From positions 1 through 54,063 of IMG/VR virus record IMGVR_UViG_3300002242_000171: 54,063 nt of DNA. One strand, 5' to 3'. This document shows, one piece after another, positions 1 through 8,397 of this stretch. Position numbers and translations under genes: made by a program. How positions within the stretch are numbered: the stretch's first letter is position 1; every line of letters begins with the position of its first letter. The DNA comes from a virus. The notes under the pieces were generated by a model. It searched no databases and had not been told where the DNA came from. It saw only the letters and a list, made by a program, of their open reading frames with translations.

Positions 1-114
1 AATCAAAGCTAACGTTATCGTTTGCGTTTAAAAAGTTGAGTGTTTTTACTGTGCCACACTCACACAGCCTTGCACATTAAATTTTCAATATCCAGTCGAT
101 ACCAGTTCACCCCC
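1..114 (-). ncRNA. ssrA: tmRNA (ssrA), 5' part, cut by window edge
   Basis: Transfer-messenger RNA rescues stalled ribosomes and tags the unfinished peptide. Read on the minus strand, the RNA opens at 114 with GGGGGTGAACTGGTATCGAC, the usual tmRNA 5' end (acceptor strand plus TCGAC block). A clean H-type pseudoknot in the PK1 position follows: CTGTG (67-63) pairs with CACAG (53-49), and TGAGTG (62-57) pairs with CACTCA (42-37). The tag reading frame then resumes at GCA (25-23) after a TAAAC block and reads Ala-Asn-Asp-Asn-Val-Ser-Phe-Asp before the window ends. The A-N-D-N opening is typical of bacterial tags. The rest of the tag, the other pseudoknots and the 3' tRNA half lie outside. It starts 9 nt after the stop of the Cys-rich peptide gene, so it is probably cut out of the same transcript. 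Confidence 0.86.
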
Positions 115-123
115 GTGAATATT

Positions 124-225
124 CTAACATTTTCCTGAACAATTTACACATGAGCAGCAGCCACAACAGCAGCAACAATGATTGTCGTTAAATAGATTTG
201 CTAATTTGTGTAGTATTTTTTTCAT
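124..225 (-). CDS. Cys-rich 33-aa micropeptide, function unknown
   Basis: This short gene is not recognised as any known family. It starts ATG (225-223) and ends TAG (126-124), giving 33 residues. A lysine/leucine N-terminal part (MKKILHKLANLFNDN) is followed by HCCCCCGCCSCVNCSGKC, so ten of the last seventeen residues are cysteine. Translation is well supported: the primase stop codon TAA is embedded in a perfect Shine-Dalgarno sequence, TAAGGAGG, 7 nt before the ATG, so the two genes look translationally coupled. The tmRNA begins 9 nt downstream. The cysteine density suggests metal binding (metallothionein-like) or a redox or inhibitor role. The N-terminal half could form a short amphipathic helix. 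Both functions are inference. Confidence 0.72.
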   Translation of the reverse strand: MKKILHKLANLFNDNHCCCCCGCCSCVNCSGKC

Positions 226-232
226 CAGAAAT

Positions 233-240
233 CCTCCTTA
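233..240 (-). promoter_or_regulatory. Shine-Dalgarno overlapping primase stop codon
   Basis: On the minus strand the bases TAAGGAGG combine the primase stop codon TAA with a full-strength GGAGG ribosome-binding site, 7 nt before the ATG of the Cys-rich peptide. This arrangement supports translation of the small gene and coupling to the gene before it. Confidence 0.75.
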
Positions 241-1179
241 TAGATTAATGATTTCATTAATTAAATAGTCGTATGATTTGATAAATGTTGCATCTTCTTT
301 TCTCTTTATAAATTGATCTCGCGACATTTCGCCAACATCGTTATATGGAAGAATGTTGATTTTATGTACTTCAATATCATATTCTAATAAAAGCTTTATG
401 ATCCTCAAAGTTTTTCTGTCAACATCTGGATCCAATGCAATATAAACTGGCGTGTCATTTTTTACAATTTCTTGGAACAATTTTGAATGCTCTCTTAAAG
501 TTGAACCAAGAATTGGAACTGCATTGTCTCCAGCTTTGATCGCATCAAAAACGCCCTCGACCAAAATCAGATCTTCGTCGAAGTCAAGATACAGCTCATT
601 AAAAATAATATCTTTGCTGGCTTGTGGATTTTTATACTTTCTCCAATCATCTCCATAACTTCTGGCAATGAAGAAGTTTGCTTTTCCACTCAAGCCAAAT
701 GAAGGAACAATAATTCGAGACCCAAAGTCTCCATCATCACAATAACCAATTTTCCACTTAACAATATCTTGTTTAAAGATTCCTCGACTTTCCAAATAAT
801 TTAAAGGATATAGAGATGTCTTTGGAAGATTTTTGTTTGCAAGAGATGCGAATTCTTTTGGCAAATCAAGAGTTTGTTCTTCTTCAACGAACTTATCATC
901 TTGCAGTAAAACTTCTGCGAAAGTCGAGACATCAATTTGTTGTGTTAACTGGCCCCATTCTTTTCGCTCTTCGTAGTTTCCATACTTACGAATTAAACGG
1001 TAGATTGATCGGCCGGCATATTCACAAACCCAACACTTAAAAACATCGCGCTCAATATTGACTGAAAGTTTATTTTTGTGATGATCACATTTTGGACAAG
1101 CGAAAAGAAGTTCGTTTCCAGCTTGATGATAATATCCTAAAACGTTTCTTAGGATTGAACGCTTTTTTCCGTCTGACAT
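238..1179 (-). CDS. DNA primase, T4 gp61-like (zinc ribbon + TOPRIM)
   Basis: This gene makes RNA primers for lagging-strand synthesis. The N-terminus carries a zinc ribbon, C28-P-K-C31 and C49-W-V-C52, as in CHC2-type primases. The TOPRIM part shows the metal-binding glutamate in LILVEGVFDA (E208) and the acidic D-P-D-V-D motif at 250-254. The length of about 313 aa fits phage primases that work with a separate helicase. I prefer the ATG at 1179, which has AGGG 5 nt upstream. The frame also extends to a TTG at 1206, but that adds nine residues without a better ribosome site. The start overlaps the end of the RuvC-like gene by 31 nt. No helicase gene is visible in the window. Confidence 0.85.
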   Translation of the reverse strand: MSDGKKRSILRNVLGYYHQAGNELLFACPKCDHHKNKLSVNIERDVFKCWVCEYAGRSIYRLIRKYGNYEERKEWGQLTQQIDVSTFAEVLLQDDKFVEEEQTLDLPKEFASLANKNLPKTSLYPLNYLESRGIFKQDIVKWKIGYCDDGDFGSRIIVPSFGLSGKANFFIARSYGDDWRKYKNPQASKDIIFNELYLDFDEDLILVEGVFDAIKAGDNAVPILGSTLREHSKLFQEIVKNDTPVYIALDPDVDRKTLRIIKLLLEYDIEVHKINILPYNDVGEMSRDQFIKRKEDATFIKSYDYLINEIINL

Positions 1180-1688
1180 ATATACCCTGCTTTTGCAATC
1201 ACCCAACTGTCTGCTTTATCAAAACAGTACGGTTTTGGATTGCCATGCTTAGTATATTCTATAAGAACAGACGGTACATTGTCAAGAACATAATCTATAA
1301 CAACTTGTTTTGCCTTGACACCTTTAGGTATTTTGATGCCACATTTTTTTCTTGCGGAGGTCGCTGCGACATATTCTGGTATTATATCTAGAATCGAATA
1401 ACATAGCCAGGATACGATTCCATTAAATCGAGAAAGAGTCGAAAGAGTCTTTGCTGATGAAAAGCCACTTCGAAAACTTTGTAAAGATTGTTCTATATAA
1501 ACAGCCTCTAGATGAAACATATCGTCTAGTTCCCATATTCTATCTTTAATAAAATCAGACTTGTCAAACAAAGTAGGAAAATACTTTTTATTGCGCATAT
1601 CCCAAGCTGTACAAAAAATAACTTTACCATCTTTATCTAAGACTGTTGCGCCAGTTATGCTCGTACTAATATCTAAACCTAAAATCAT
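1149..1688 (-). CDS. RuvC-like Holliday-junction resolvase (RNase H fold)
   Basis: This is a probable four-way-junction or branched-DNA nuclease used in phage recombination or in debranching DNA before packaging. The first strand, ILGLDISTSITGA, carries the first catalytic Asp (D6). VYIEQSLQSF carries the Glu (E66), and the C-terminal helix CFDKADSWVIA supplies D157 and D160, the D-E-D-D pattern of RuvC-type enzymes. At 179 aa it is close to bacterial RuvC length. It lies between the virion genes and the primase, with a 12-nt gap to the structural gene downstream of its coordinates and a 31-nt overlap with the primase. T4 uses an unrelated enzyme (gp49) for this job, so this is a substitution relative to T4. 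Confidence 0.8.
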   Translation of the reverse strand: MILGLDISTSITGATVLDKDGKVIFCTAWDMRNKKYFPTLFDKSDFIKDRIWELDDMFHLEAVYIEQSLQSFRSGFSSAKTLSTLSRFNGIVSWLCYSILDIIPEYVAATSARKKCGIKIPKGVKAKQVVIDYVLDNVPSVLIEYTKHGNPKPYCFDKADSWVIAKAGYICQTEKSVQS

Positions 1689-1700
1689 ATTAACATTATA

Positions 1701-2843
1701 TCAATAATCTAGTTTAAGTTTAAATGTATAGTTATCGTTTTCTTGTTTACGGACCGGAGTGGCTACTTTGGCAATTCCAATTAAATTTTTATCTTTATCG
1801 AAAATGCCAACTTTAGAAATAAAAGTTTGTTTTCTAAATTCTGCATTATGCCCTGAAAAAGAACTGCTAATTGTATTCGCGATGGGTCTTTGTGTTTCCT
1901 GAAAATTAACAGAAGAAGTGCTTAAAGTACTAATATACTCGCTATCTTGAAATTCTGCATAAGTAGGATTATTCGAATAATTTAATTCACCTGCGGGGGC
2001 GTGTGCCAGCATTGTTATAATATTTGTTTTGGTCACTCCCTCAGCTTTAATTTTATAACTTGCATATGGAGTTAACATAGTTTTGCGCGCAAATGTATTC
2101 CAGCGGGGAGCAATTGCGCCGGCAGCATCAGATAAATATTTTGCATCAGTATAACTCGGACCTTCTGAAATATCCCAAGATCCTGTCAAAACTATTATTC
2201 CCTCGTTATATAAAACGACACCAGCCACCAAACCCTCGTGATCAGAAATAGTACCAGAAGATTGAATTAATTCTCCATTTCTGTTTTTATCTGTTAACTT
2301 GCCGATCAAAGATCCGGTGATATAAAAACATAATTCAACAGTGCCTTTCTTGATTGCGCTTCCGTAAAAGATAGAAGGAAAGTCAACTAATGTCAATCTT
2401 TGAGTTGCTTTATCACCCATTGACGATGAAAAATTATAATGAGAACTTAAGTATTTATAATAATTTAATGTATTTTTTAGCGCATCGATCTGGAGACGTG
2501 CGGAATCTGTGTTATATACATCTGTTGTTAAGGTCGCAGTTAATGGATAACTTCCTGTCATTAAAGTTCCCATATCCATGGCAGCATAAGTATATGAACT
2601 TACTCCTCTAAAAGCTTCTAACGACGAACCTTTCGGAAGAAAAGGATAAATTAAATTATCAGCAGCTCTGTTGACATTTAATTCATGTAAGTTGATGTTG
2701 CCAGCCGGCGTATTCGAATTTCCATCAGATTGATCTAAATTATTATAATATGCCCACTGGCCATAGATCCAAAAATTAAACTCAGGATTTAATTCAATCG
2801 TGTTTACAAAGACGTCATTTTCTTGAAATTCATAATAAGGCAT
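1701..2843 (-). CDS. Virion structural protein, paralog of the 2855-4024 protein
   Basis: The product has 380 aa and no recognised function. It is rich in Ser, Thr, Asn and Tyr, with no signal peptide or membrane segment, as expected of a tail or fibre component. It is clearly related to the neighbouring 389-aa protein. Both carry an N-Y-S-N/S-N-P-T-Y motif (here ELNYSNNPTYAEF), a V-G-I-F-D-K-D-K-N-L-I-G-I-A-type strand pair near the end, a P-V/L-R-K motif, and both finish L-D-Y. Only 11 nt separate the two genes, consistent with tandem duplication followed by divergence. An adhesin or baseplate-edge role is a guess from position at the end of the virion block. Confidence 0.72.
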   Translation of the reverse strand: MPYYEFQENDVFVNTIELNPEFNFWIYGQWAYYNNLDQSDGNSNTPAGNINLHELNVNRAADNLIYPFLPKGSSLEAFRGVSSYTYAAMDMGTLMTGSYPLTATLTTDVYNTDSARLQIDALKNTLNYYKYLSSHYNFSSSMGDKATQRLTLVDFPSIFYGSAIKKGTVELCFYITGSLIGKLTDKNRNGELIQSSGTISDHEGLVAGVVLYNEGIIVLTGSWDISEGPSYTDAKYLSDAAGAIAPRWNTFARKTMLTPYASYKIKAEGVTKTNIITMLAHAPAGELNYSNNPTYAEFQDSEYISTLSTSSVNFQETQRPIANTISSSFSGHNAEFRKQTFISKVGIFDKDKNLIGIAKVATPVRKQENDNYTFKLKLDY

Positions 2844-2854
2844 ATTATAATACC

Positions 2855-4024
2855 CTAGTAATCTAATCTAACTCTAATTGTTATTTCATTTGAAGGATCT
2901 TTACGGAGTGGTTCCGAAAGTTTCGCTGTTGCCAATAGTTCATTATCTGCTGAATATAAACCAATGGTTGTCACATATGAAACCGGTAGATCCGTTGATA
3001 CTGTTTTTGTAACAATTTGGCTAGCAGATAGATATGTCGGATTTGAACTGTAATTAAATTCATTATTGTTTAATCTACAGAAATAGATTGTAGAATTTAA
3101 TTCTGTAGTGTTATTAAAGTCGATGCTCTCGACGCGGTGACGTAAAGCGTCGCTGGCGCCAGAAATAGAAGACCCGGTAAGAAGAGCATTAATGGTTCCA
3201 GCTCCTTCGCCAAGTGCATTTCCGCCGCCGTCATACATAATGACATTTTCGCCCAAGCCCAAGCCGCCGGTGTCTGAAGCTCCGGTTAAGAAAACAGAAG
3301 CTGTTAGCACAGCAATGCCGGCCTGATAAAAAACCAAACCTGCCGAATCGCTAGTTTTAGGCTGAGCGTCTTGTGGTGTGCCGCTAAGGGGTGTGCCAAC
3401 ATGATTTGAAGCATATAAGATTCCATATTCGCCAACCGGTGAATTCACATAATAGCCGCTACTTCCTGAACTATCATTTAATCTTATTTGTTTTGCGAAA
3501 GTTGTTGCTGCTGTCGGGGTCGCATCATAATAAGCGGCACTAACGCCTAAATCTAAATAAAAACTACCTTTCTTAATCTCATCTTTATTGAGAAGTCGTG
3601 CGAAATTAATAAAAACAACTTCATTCATTTTGCCAGCGCCATCTGCCAAATTGCCATCGATGTCGAATCTTTGAATTTTTCCACTAGAATCATGTCCCAT
3701 TAAAACTTGAGACATTTGATTATATAAATTAACTTTATTTTTCTGTTGTGTTGCGCTAAATGGCGAAGAACTGGACAGTGCCGAACCGGTTGATAAACCA
3801 ACTGCTAAGTCCATAATATGATTAGCAGAAGAACTTAGGTAAGAATAGTCGTAAACAGCCTGAAACATTCCATGGGAAAAATTTTTAATATTAGTTTCAG
3901 TTGCCGTACCACCTTCGTTATAAGTACCTGATAAGATCGTGCCAGTCACTGGTATTGCTTCGTGCAATAATGTTCTAGTTGTTGTCTTGTCGTTGTTTAC
4001 AAATGTTTTATAAGTGCTTGCCAT
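2855..4024 (-). CDS. Virion structural protein, paralog of the 1701-2843 protein
   Basis: This 389-aa protein has no recognised enzyme motif. Its second half matches the next gene downstream: EFNYSSNPTYLSA against ELNYSNNPTYAEF, then VTTIGLYSADNELLATAKLS, a P-L-R-K motif and the shared final L-D-Y. A middle stretch is Gly/Ser-rich (around residues 230-295), as in flexible fibre or collar proteins. It is followed by its paralog after 11 nt and preceded by the 345-aa protein after 17 nt, so all three appear to be one transcription unit. Confidence 0.72.
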   Translation of the reverse strand: MASTYKTFVNNDKTTTRTLLHEAIPVTGTILSGTYNEGGTATETNIKNFSHGMFQAVYDYSYLSSSANHIMDLAVGLSTGSALSSSSPFSATQQKNKVNLYNQMSQVLMGHDSSGKIQRFDIDGNLADGAGKMNEVVFINFARLLNKDEIKKGSFYLDLGVSAAYYDATPTAATTFAKQIRLNDSSGSSGYYVNSPVGEYGILYASNHVGTPLSGTPQDAQPKTSDSAGLVFYQAGIAVLTASVFLTGASDTGGLGLGENVIMYDGGGNALGEGAGTINALLTGSSISGASDALRHRVESIDFNNTTELNSTIYFCRLNNNEFNYSSNPTYLSASQIVTKTVSTDLPVSYVTTIGLYSADNELLATAKLSEPLRKDPSNEITIRVRLDY

Positions 4025-4041
4025 TTTTATATCCTATTAAA

Positions 4042-5079
4042 TTAAGCTGTCTTTTTTAGAAAACGAATTGGAATATCAACTCTGTATCCTGTTGTTACAC
4101 CGGTTACTCTTACCGTTGAATCAATGTATTTGAATGTGCCTTGAAAATCATTCGCGGGAGGGCCGCCTGTAAGTCCAGTAGCTCCCCCTAGGCGGTCAAA
4201 CAAACTTTCGCTCGTATTTAGCTCTAGAGAAGCCTTTATTCCAAATCCAATTCGGGAGCCGCGAGGGCCGGCTATAGCAGAATTGTTGCCTACCGTAGAT
4301 GGGTCCTGTGTTAGTGCTTTGTAATTGGAATCAAAAAAAGCTGAATTATTATTTTTTGATATATAATAACTAGCAATTCGGTCATCGTCAACAAAATTAG
4401 GCTGAATTGTTGTCATCGAAAGTATTCCGGCGCCGCCGACAGCTCCAACAGACGCTATCTTTCCTAGCCTATCATCGATCTCAATAATATATTGATTTTC
4501 AATCAAATCAGAATCTAACTGAAAGGAAGCCGGAATATCTGTTGTATCCAATCCTTGATCCAAAACTATTCTTGTTTTATTATTATAATTTGGATTACCA
4601 TCTCCAACTATGATTCCCGTTACTCCATGAAGGGGCGCTCCGGCGCCGTCATTTTTGCATGTACTAGTAGTCTCGTCGACAGTTATAACATACATACCAG
4701 AAGAAAGATCATCGAATGCTGTTGCGGTAGCTCCGCTTTTGCCAAACGTGTTTGAATTTACAACTAGGTCATCGTCATTTACTAATTTAACAACCGGCAA
4801 ATAAAATAAATTATTTCTCGGTATTGTCATTAACTTATGCTTGCAAGAGCCAATATTGTTAGTAAATGCTTCCAAAATCGGTGTTGTCAAGATATCTAAA
4901 TCATAATAAGCTGATCCGGATGCATTATTTTTATCATATTTTCCATAATCAATCTCGTCATCAGCAACTGCAAATTTTGTAATTTTAAAAGAGCCATCGC
5001 CTCTCGCTAAACGTTCGCGGCCTAGGTCAGTTAAAACGGCGTCAAGAATAATGTCGCCTGAATTGTCTAAAAATCCCAT
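4042..5079 (-). CDS. Virion structural protein with a conserved N-terminal module
   Basis: The 345-aa product is a probable tail or baseplate component. Its first 50 residues (GFLDNSGDIILDAVLTDLGR, then a Gly-rich turn and KFAVADDEIDYGKYD) form a module also seen in the 331-aa protein at 11928-12923 (DIQLTPLGKRLMQIG and YAFYDDDIIYDGQY). The rest has beta-type composition with no known motif. The start is firm, with GGAG 7 nt before the ATG. A 76-nt non-coding gap precedes it, the longest between genes in this stretch. Confidence 0.7.
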   Translation of the reverse strand: MGFLDNSGDIILDAVLTDLGRERLARGDGSFKITKFAVADDEIDYGKYDKNNASGSAYYDLDILTTPILEAFTNNIGSCKHKLMTIPRNNLFYLPVVKLVNDDDLVVNSNTFGKSGATATAFDDLSSGMYVITVDETTSTCKNDGAGAPLHGVTGIIVGDGNPNYNNKTRIVLDQGLDTTDIPASFQLDSDLIENQYIIEIDDRLGKIASVGAVGGAGILSMTTIQPNFVDDDRIASYYISKNNNSAFFDSNYKALTQDPSTVGNNSAIAGPRGSRIGFGIKASLELNTSESLFDRLGGATGLTGGPPANDFQGTFKYIDSTVRVTGVTTGYRVDIPIRFLKKTA

Positions 5080-5155
5080 TTAAGTTCTCCAAATTATAAG
5101 TGATTTTAACATAAATAGTGTACTACTTTAATTAGTCTTTCTTGTTTAATATTGA

Positions 5156-8071
5156 CTATTTTTGTAAAATTGGTTTTTTAAATCTAGTAAAGATGTCAAG
5201 TTTTCTTCCTGTTTTTTTCGAAACTAATCTTATTTTAAATTGATTATAGCTACTGTTTGTATTGTTTTCATCAAATCCAAAAACAGATTCTTTTTTGACT
5301 CCTAACTTTATTGTTTTTGTGTCATTGTTTAGTGTATCTTCTACATATTCTTTCAAAGAATTTTGTATTTGTTCATTATTCAGATCTAGACCGCCGGTGT
5401 CTGTTTTTTCATCAATAATTGATTGGCCAAAATTAGGCTTTAATCTTAAATATTTTCGAAAACTTGTGGCCGACTTATTTAAGTCGCGCAATTTTTTATT
5501 TAAATAATAAAAATGATCATGATCGTAGGTGTTTAATACAAAATATATTGCGCCCTCGTTGTTTATCGCCTGAAGTTCAAAAATATTTGTTGGATTAGAA
5601 AAATTCATTGCTTCCAAAGTATCAACATGTTTTTCATCTAATGAACGGAATATATACCAATATTTTGTATTAGGCGAAATATTATCCAAATATGACGGAT
5701 TACCATCTGCAGCGCTTAATGTCACTTTTTTAGACAGGCCCGGGTTGCCAAAATCAAATAAACTAGCCGGACCATTAGGCATTGTATTTTCCGATATTCG
5801 ATATAATTCAAAAGCAGAAACGTCGCCTTCCGATTTAAAACGAACTCCTCCACTTTTTTCCTTGGGAGTACTTTGGATCGCTGGAAAATCTGTTTTCTTG
5901 ATAGCGTCAGGTCTTAATACTATATCTCCTGTTCCATTTTGGAACATAATTAAAACTTCACGATCATTGTTGCGATATGGCACAAAATCAACAATTGGTG
6001 CCAAAGGCGGCGACTCATGTACAACTGTTTTTTTAGGCTTTACATATGGAATTTCTACTAATCTAGCAGATGTTCTATATTGAACATCTACTTCTACTTC
6101 AAATCTTGGGCGTCCCTCATCTGGATTTCTAATTGTTGGATTATCTTTATAGTTATACAAATTACCCAAGACAAATTGAATTGCAAAAATAGTATATTGA
6201 TATTCTTTGCCATAAACAACTTGTGTATCTATTATATTGGCATCGATTAATTGTGAGTCATTTAATACATAAAAATTCTGAATGAACGTTCCGTCCATAT
6301 CTCTTTTTTCAATTCGATAAAAAAGTGTTTCGTTATAACATGTTTTCCCTCGCATTATATCTTTAAAGCCTCTTGCTTTGCTTTTGGTGAGAGTGTCATA
6401 TAACGATAAAAATTTTATTTTTTTAATCAAGGCTGTCAAAGGATTAACCTGCAATAGATTAATATCATCATCAAAAAACTCTTCAGAAGAAATAGATATG
6501 GCCTTATCTTGCGCATTGGAAATTGTATTACTCAAGAAGCTAGTATTACCGCTGACCAACTCAATAGCATATTGAACAAAAAGATCAAAATCACAAACGT
6601 TTAAATCATGTGGAAATCCAGTAGCCCAAGTTTTTTCTCCGCTAGCCACATTATTGTCTATAATTTGCTCTTCCTGGTATGTATAAAATGATTTTGGTGC
6701 TTTGGATGATTGTATATAATATGCTACCAAAACATCGAAGAGGCCAGCAATTTTCAAAATATCTGCAACTTGAGTATTGGTATCTGTATTAAAAGTAACT
6801 TCATTATAAAAAGGAAAAGATCCTTTTGTGATATTGATATCATCTGTTTTTAAAGCCTCTAAGGGGAAAATAACATTTCGAAACTTCTTGCATGTATCTT
6901 TCAGAACTGGATCACCAGTAATTTCTAGAGATTTTTTTCCAAATACATCTCCCCATGTTTCATAGTATTCATTTCCAGATCTTCCATGAGAAACGCCGTC
7001 ATAAGCAGGATCTGTTTTTTCTAGAGCCCTCAAGATATTTCCCTCAAGTCGATTATTGAGAGTAGTATGTGTCGCATAATTTCTATCAACAGAAACATTT
7101 TCAACATTATCCATTTGTGATGAATTAATTGGATTATTTTTTTCTGCCAAAATTACATTAAAATTTGGAAGATATAATTCTAGCGGTATTTCATTATCGA
7201 CAGGCGATGAGAAGATTGACTCATAGGCCGGCTGATGGAAATTGTAATTTGATTCTAAATTTGTATATAAGACTTTTACTACACCTAATTCATCACTAGT
7301 TATACTATCGTACGGATGTAAAAACACAAATGGAAAATCATAATAACCATTTGCATTATGAGTGCCTAGTCCTAGTTTATGAATATTTAAATCTTCAACA
7401 AAATCTCTCCAAGCATCCGGCGGGAAACTTGATAAAGTAATTGGTGCTAAATAATTTGTCTTCTCCTCTAAGCCGCCCTGCGGGATCGAAATAATAAAGC
7501 TAGTTAATTTAGAATCTGTGTAAGAAGCGATCTGGTTTCCCATATCTGCAAAATTATAAAAAACAGACGCTTCAAAACGATCAGTGCTGATGTCTTTGTT
7601 TATTTCTATATGTTTGTTGTCTAACGCTTGTAGATTAGTGTTTAAGAATTCATATTTTCCAGAGCCCGAGTATCTATAGAAAAACTTGCCTAGATTATAA
7701 CGAACCAAATCTGCATTATATAATATTGATGAATCAAGATCGGTTTTAAATTTTCCGTAGGAAGGAGGCAAAGTAGGCAAGCCGACCAAATGAGATAGTC
7801 TTTGCAAATTTCCATCATGCACAAATAACGTTTCGTATCCTACCAAAGATAAATTTTTAAAATTAGACGCCGTAGTATTATTATTATCTGATGTGCCAGC
7901 TGGTGGCATTGGAGTGTCCTGGTCCGAACTTTGATCCCCTAAAGGCGGGTGCACAGTATCATACGCGCCGTTGTCTGCTGCGTTTTCTCCTTGAGTTGAA
8001 CCATCTTGTGCTGGCTGATTGACCGCATTCGTCATTTCTTCGACTAGGTTTTTTCCGTCTTCATTAAACAT
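5156..8071 (-). CDS. Large virion protein (971 aa), possible Fn3-like segment
   Basis: No family is recognised. The first 70 residues are disordered and rich in Gln, Asp, Asn, Ser and Pro. A long beta-rich body follows. Around residues 740-840 the order VSAFELYRISE, then SYLDNISPNTKYWYIFRSLD, then NPTNIFELQ resembles a fibronectin type III fold (the YWYIFRSLD strand fits the Fn3 F-strand pattern), though this is only a pattern match. There is no transmembrane segment. It sits among tail genes with small gaps on both sides. A role as a baseplate or fibre scaffold is inference. Confidence 0.68.
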   Translation of the reverse strand: MFNEDGKNLVEEMTNAVNQPAQDGSTQGENAADNGAYDTVHPPLGDQSSDQDTPMPPAGTSDNNNTTASNFKNLSLVGYETLFVHDGNLQRLSHLVGLPTLPPSYGKFKTDLDSSILYNADLVRYNLGKFFYRYSGSGKYEFLNTNLQALDNKHIEINKDISTDRFEASVFYNFADMGNQIASYTDSKLTSFIISIPQGGLEEKTNYLAPITLSSFPPDAWRDFVEDLNIHKLGLGTHNANGYYDFPFVFLHPYDSITSDELGVVKVLYTNLESNYNFHQPAYESIFSSPVDNEIPLELYLPNFNVILAEKNNPINSSQMDNVENVSVDRNYATHTTLNNRLEGNILRALEKTDPAYDGVSHGRSGNEYYETWGDVFGKKSLEITGDPVLKDTCKKFRNVIFPLEALKTDDINITKGSFPFYNEVTFNTDTNTQVADILKIAGLFDVLVAYYIQSSKAPKSFYTYQEEQIIDNNVASGEKTWATGFPHDLNVCDFDLFVQYAIELVSGNTSFLSNTISNAQDKAISISSEEFFDDDINLLQVNPLTALIKKIKFLSLYDTLTKSKARGFKDIMRGKTCYNETLFYRIEKRDMDGTFIQNFYVLNDSQLIDANIIDTQVVYGKEYQYTIFAIQFVLGNLYNYKDNPTIRNPDEGRPRFEVEVDVQYRTSARLVEIPYVKPKKTVVHESPPLAPIVDFVPYRNNDREVLIMFQNGTGDIVLRPDAIKKTDFPAIQSTPKEKSGGVRFKSEGDVSAFELYRISENTMPNGPASLFDFGNPGLSKKVTLSAADGNPSYLDNISPNTKYWYIFRSLDEKHVDTLEAMNFSNPTNIFELQAINNEGAIYFVLNTYDHDHFYYLNKKLRDLNKSATSFRKYLRLKPNFGQSIIDEKTDTGGLDLNNEQIQNSLKEYVEDTLNNDTKTIKLGVKKESVFGFDENNTNSSYNQFKIRLVSKKTGRKLDIFTRFKKPILQK

Positions 8072-8100
8072 ATTTCAGTACCTGTTTACTTAAATAATTA

Positions 8101-8382
8101 TTAAGTATAAGATTTTCCTCCAGAAGTATTTGAGTCGCTTTTTGTATTCGTATTTTGTTTTGGGGGCGTCTTAAGTTTCGAAGTATTCTGTTGAACTGTT
8201 TTATCTTTTTTCAAATCATCTAAAGTCTTTGTTGATGTCAACGTAGGATCCAAGATTATGTCTGCTGATATATCACCCAAAACTTCTCTCATTTCTTTTA
8301 ATTCTTTTGCGATTGTTTTTCTTTCTTTTTCTTTTGGTTTATTTGTTTTTGGTAATGCGATAGAAGGGTCTTTTTTTGCCAT
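8101..8382 (-). CDS. Small basic protein, unknown
   Basis: The 93-residue product is rich in Lys and Thr with little hydrophobic content. A short helical, charged part (KEKERKTIAKELKEMREVLG, residues 17-36) is followed by a disordered Lys/Thr/Asn/Ser tail. GAGG 7 nt before the ATG supports the start. It lies between two large structural genes with gaps of 29 and 15 nt, so it may be an assembly chaperone or a small accessory tail protein. Nothing in the sequence decides this. Confidence 0.6.
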   Translation of the reverse strand: MAKKDPSIALPKTNKPKEKERKTIAKELKEMREVLGDISADIILDPTLTSTKTLDDLKKDKTVQQNTSKLKTPPKQNTNTKSDSNTSGGKSYT

Positions 8383-8397
8383 TATGTTTCCTCGTAA

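Noticed and set aside
5080-5155. AT-rich 76-nt gap with TATAAT on the minus strand (a possible promoter)
   Set aside because: There is no matching -35 element and the start would lie only a few bases before the ribosome site. No T4-type late promoter (TATAAATA) occurs there. I see nothing definite in the gap.
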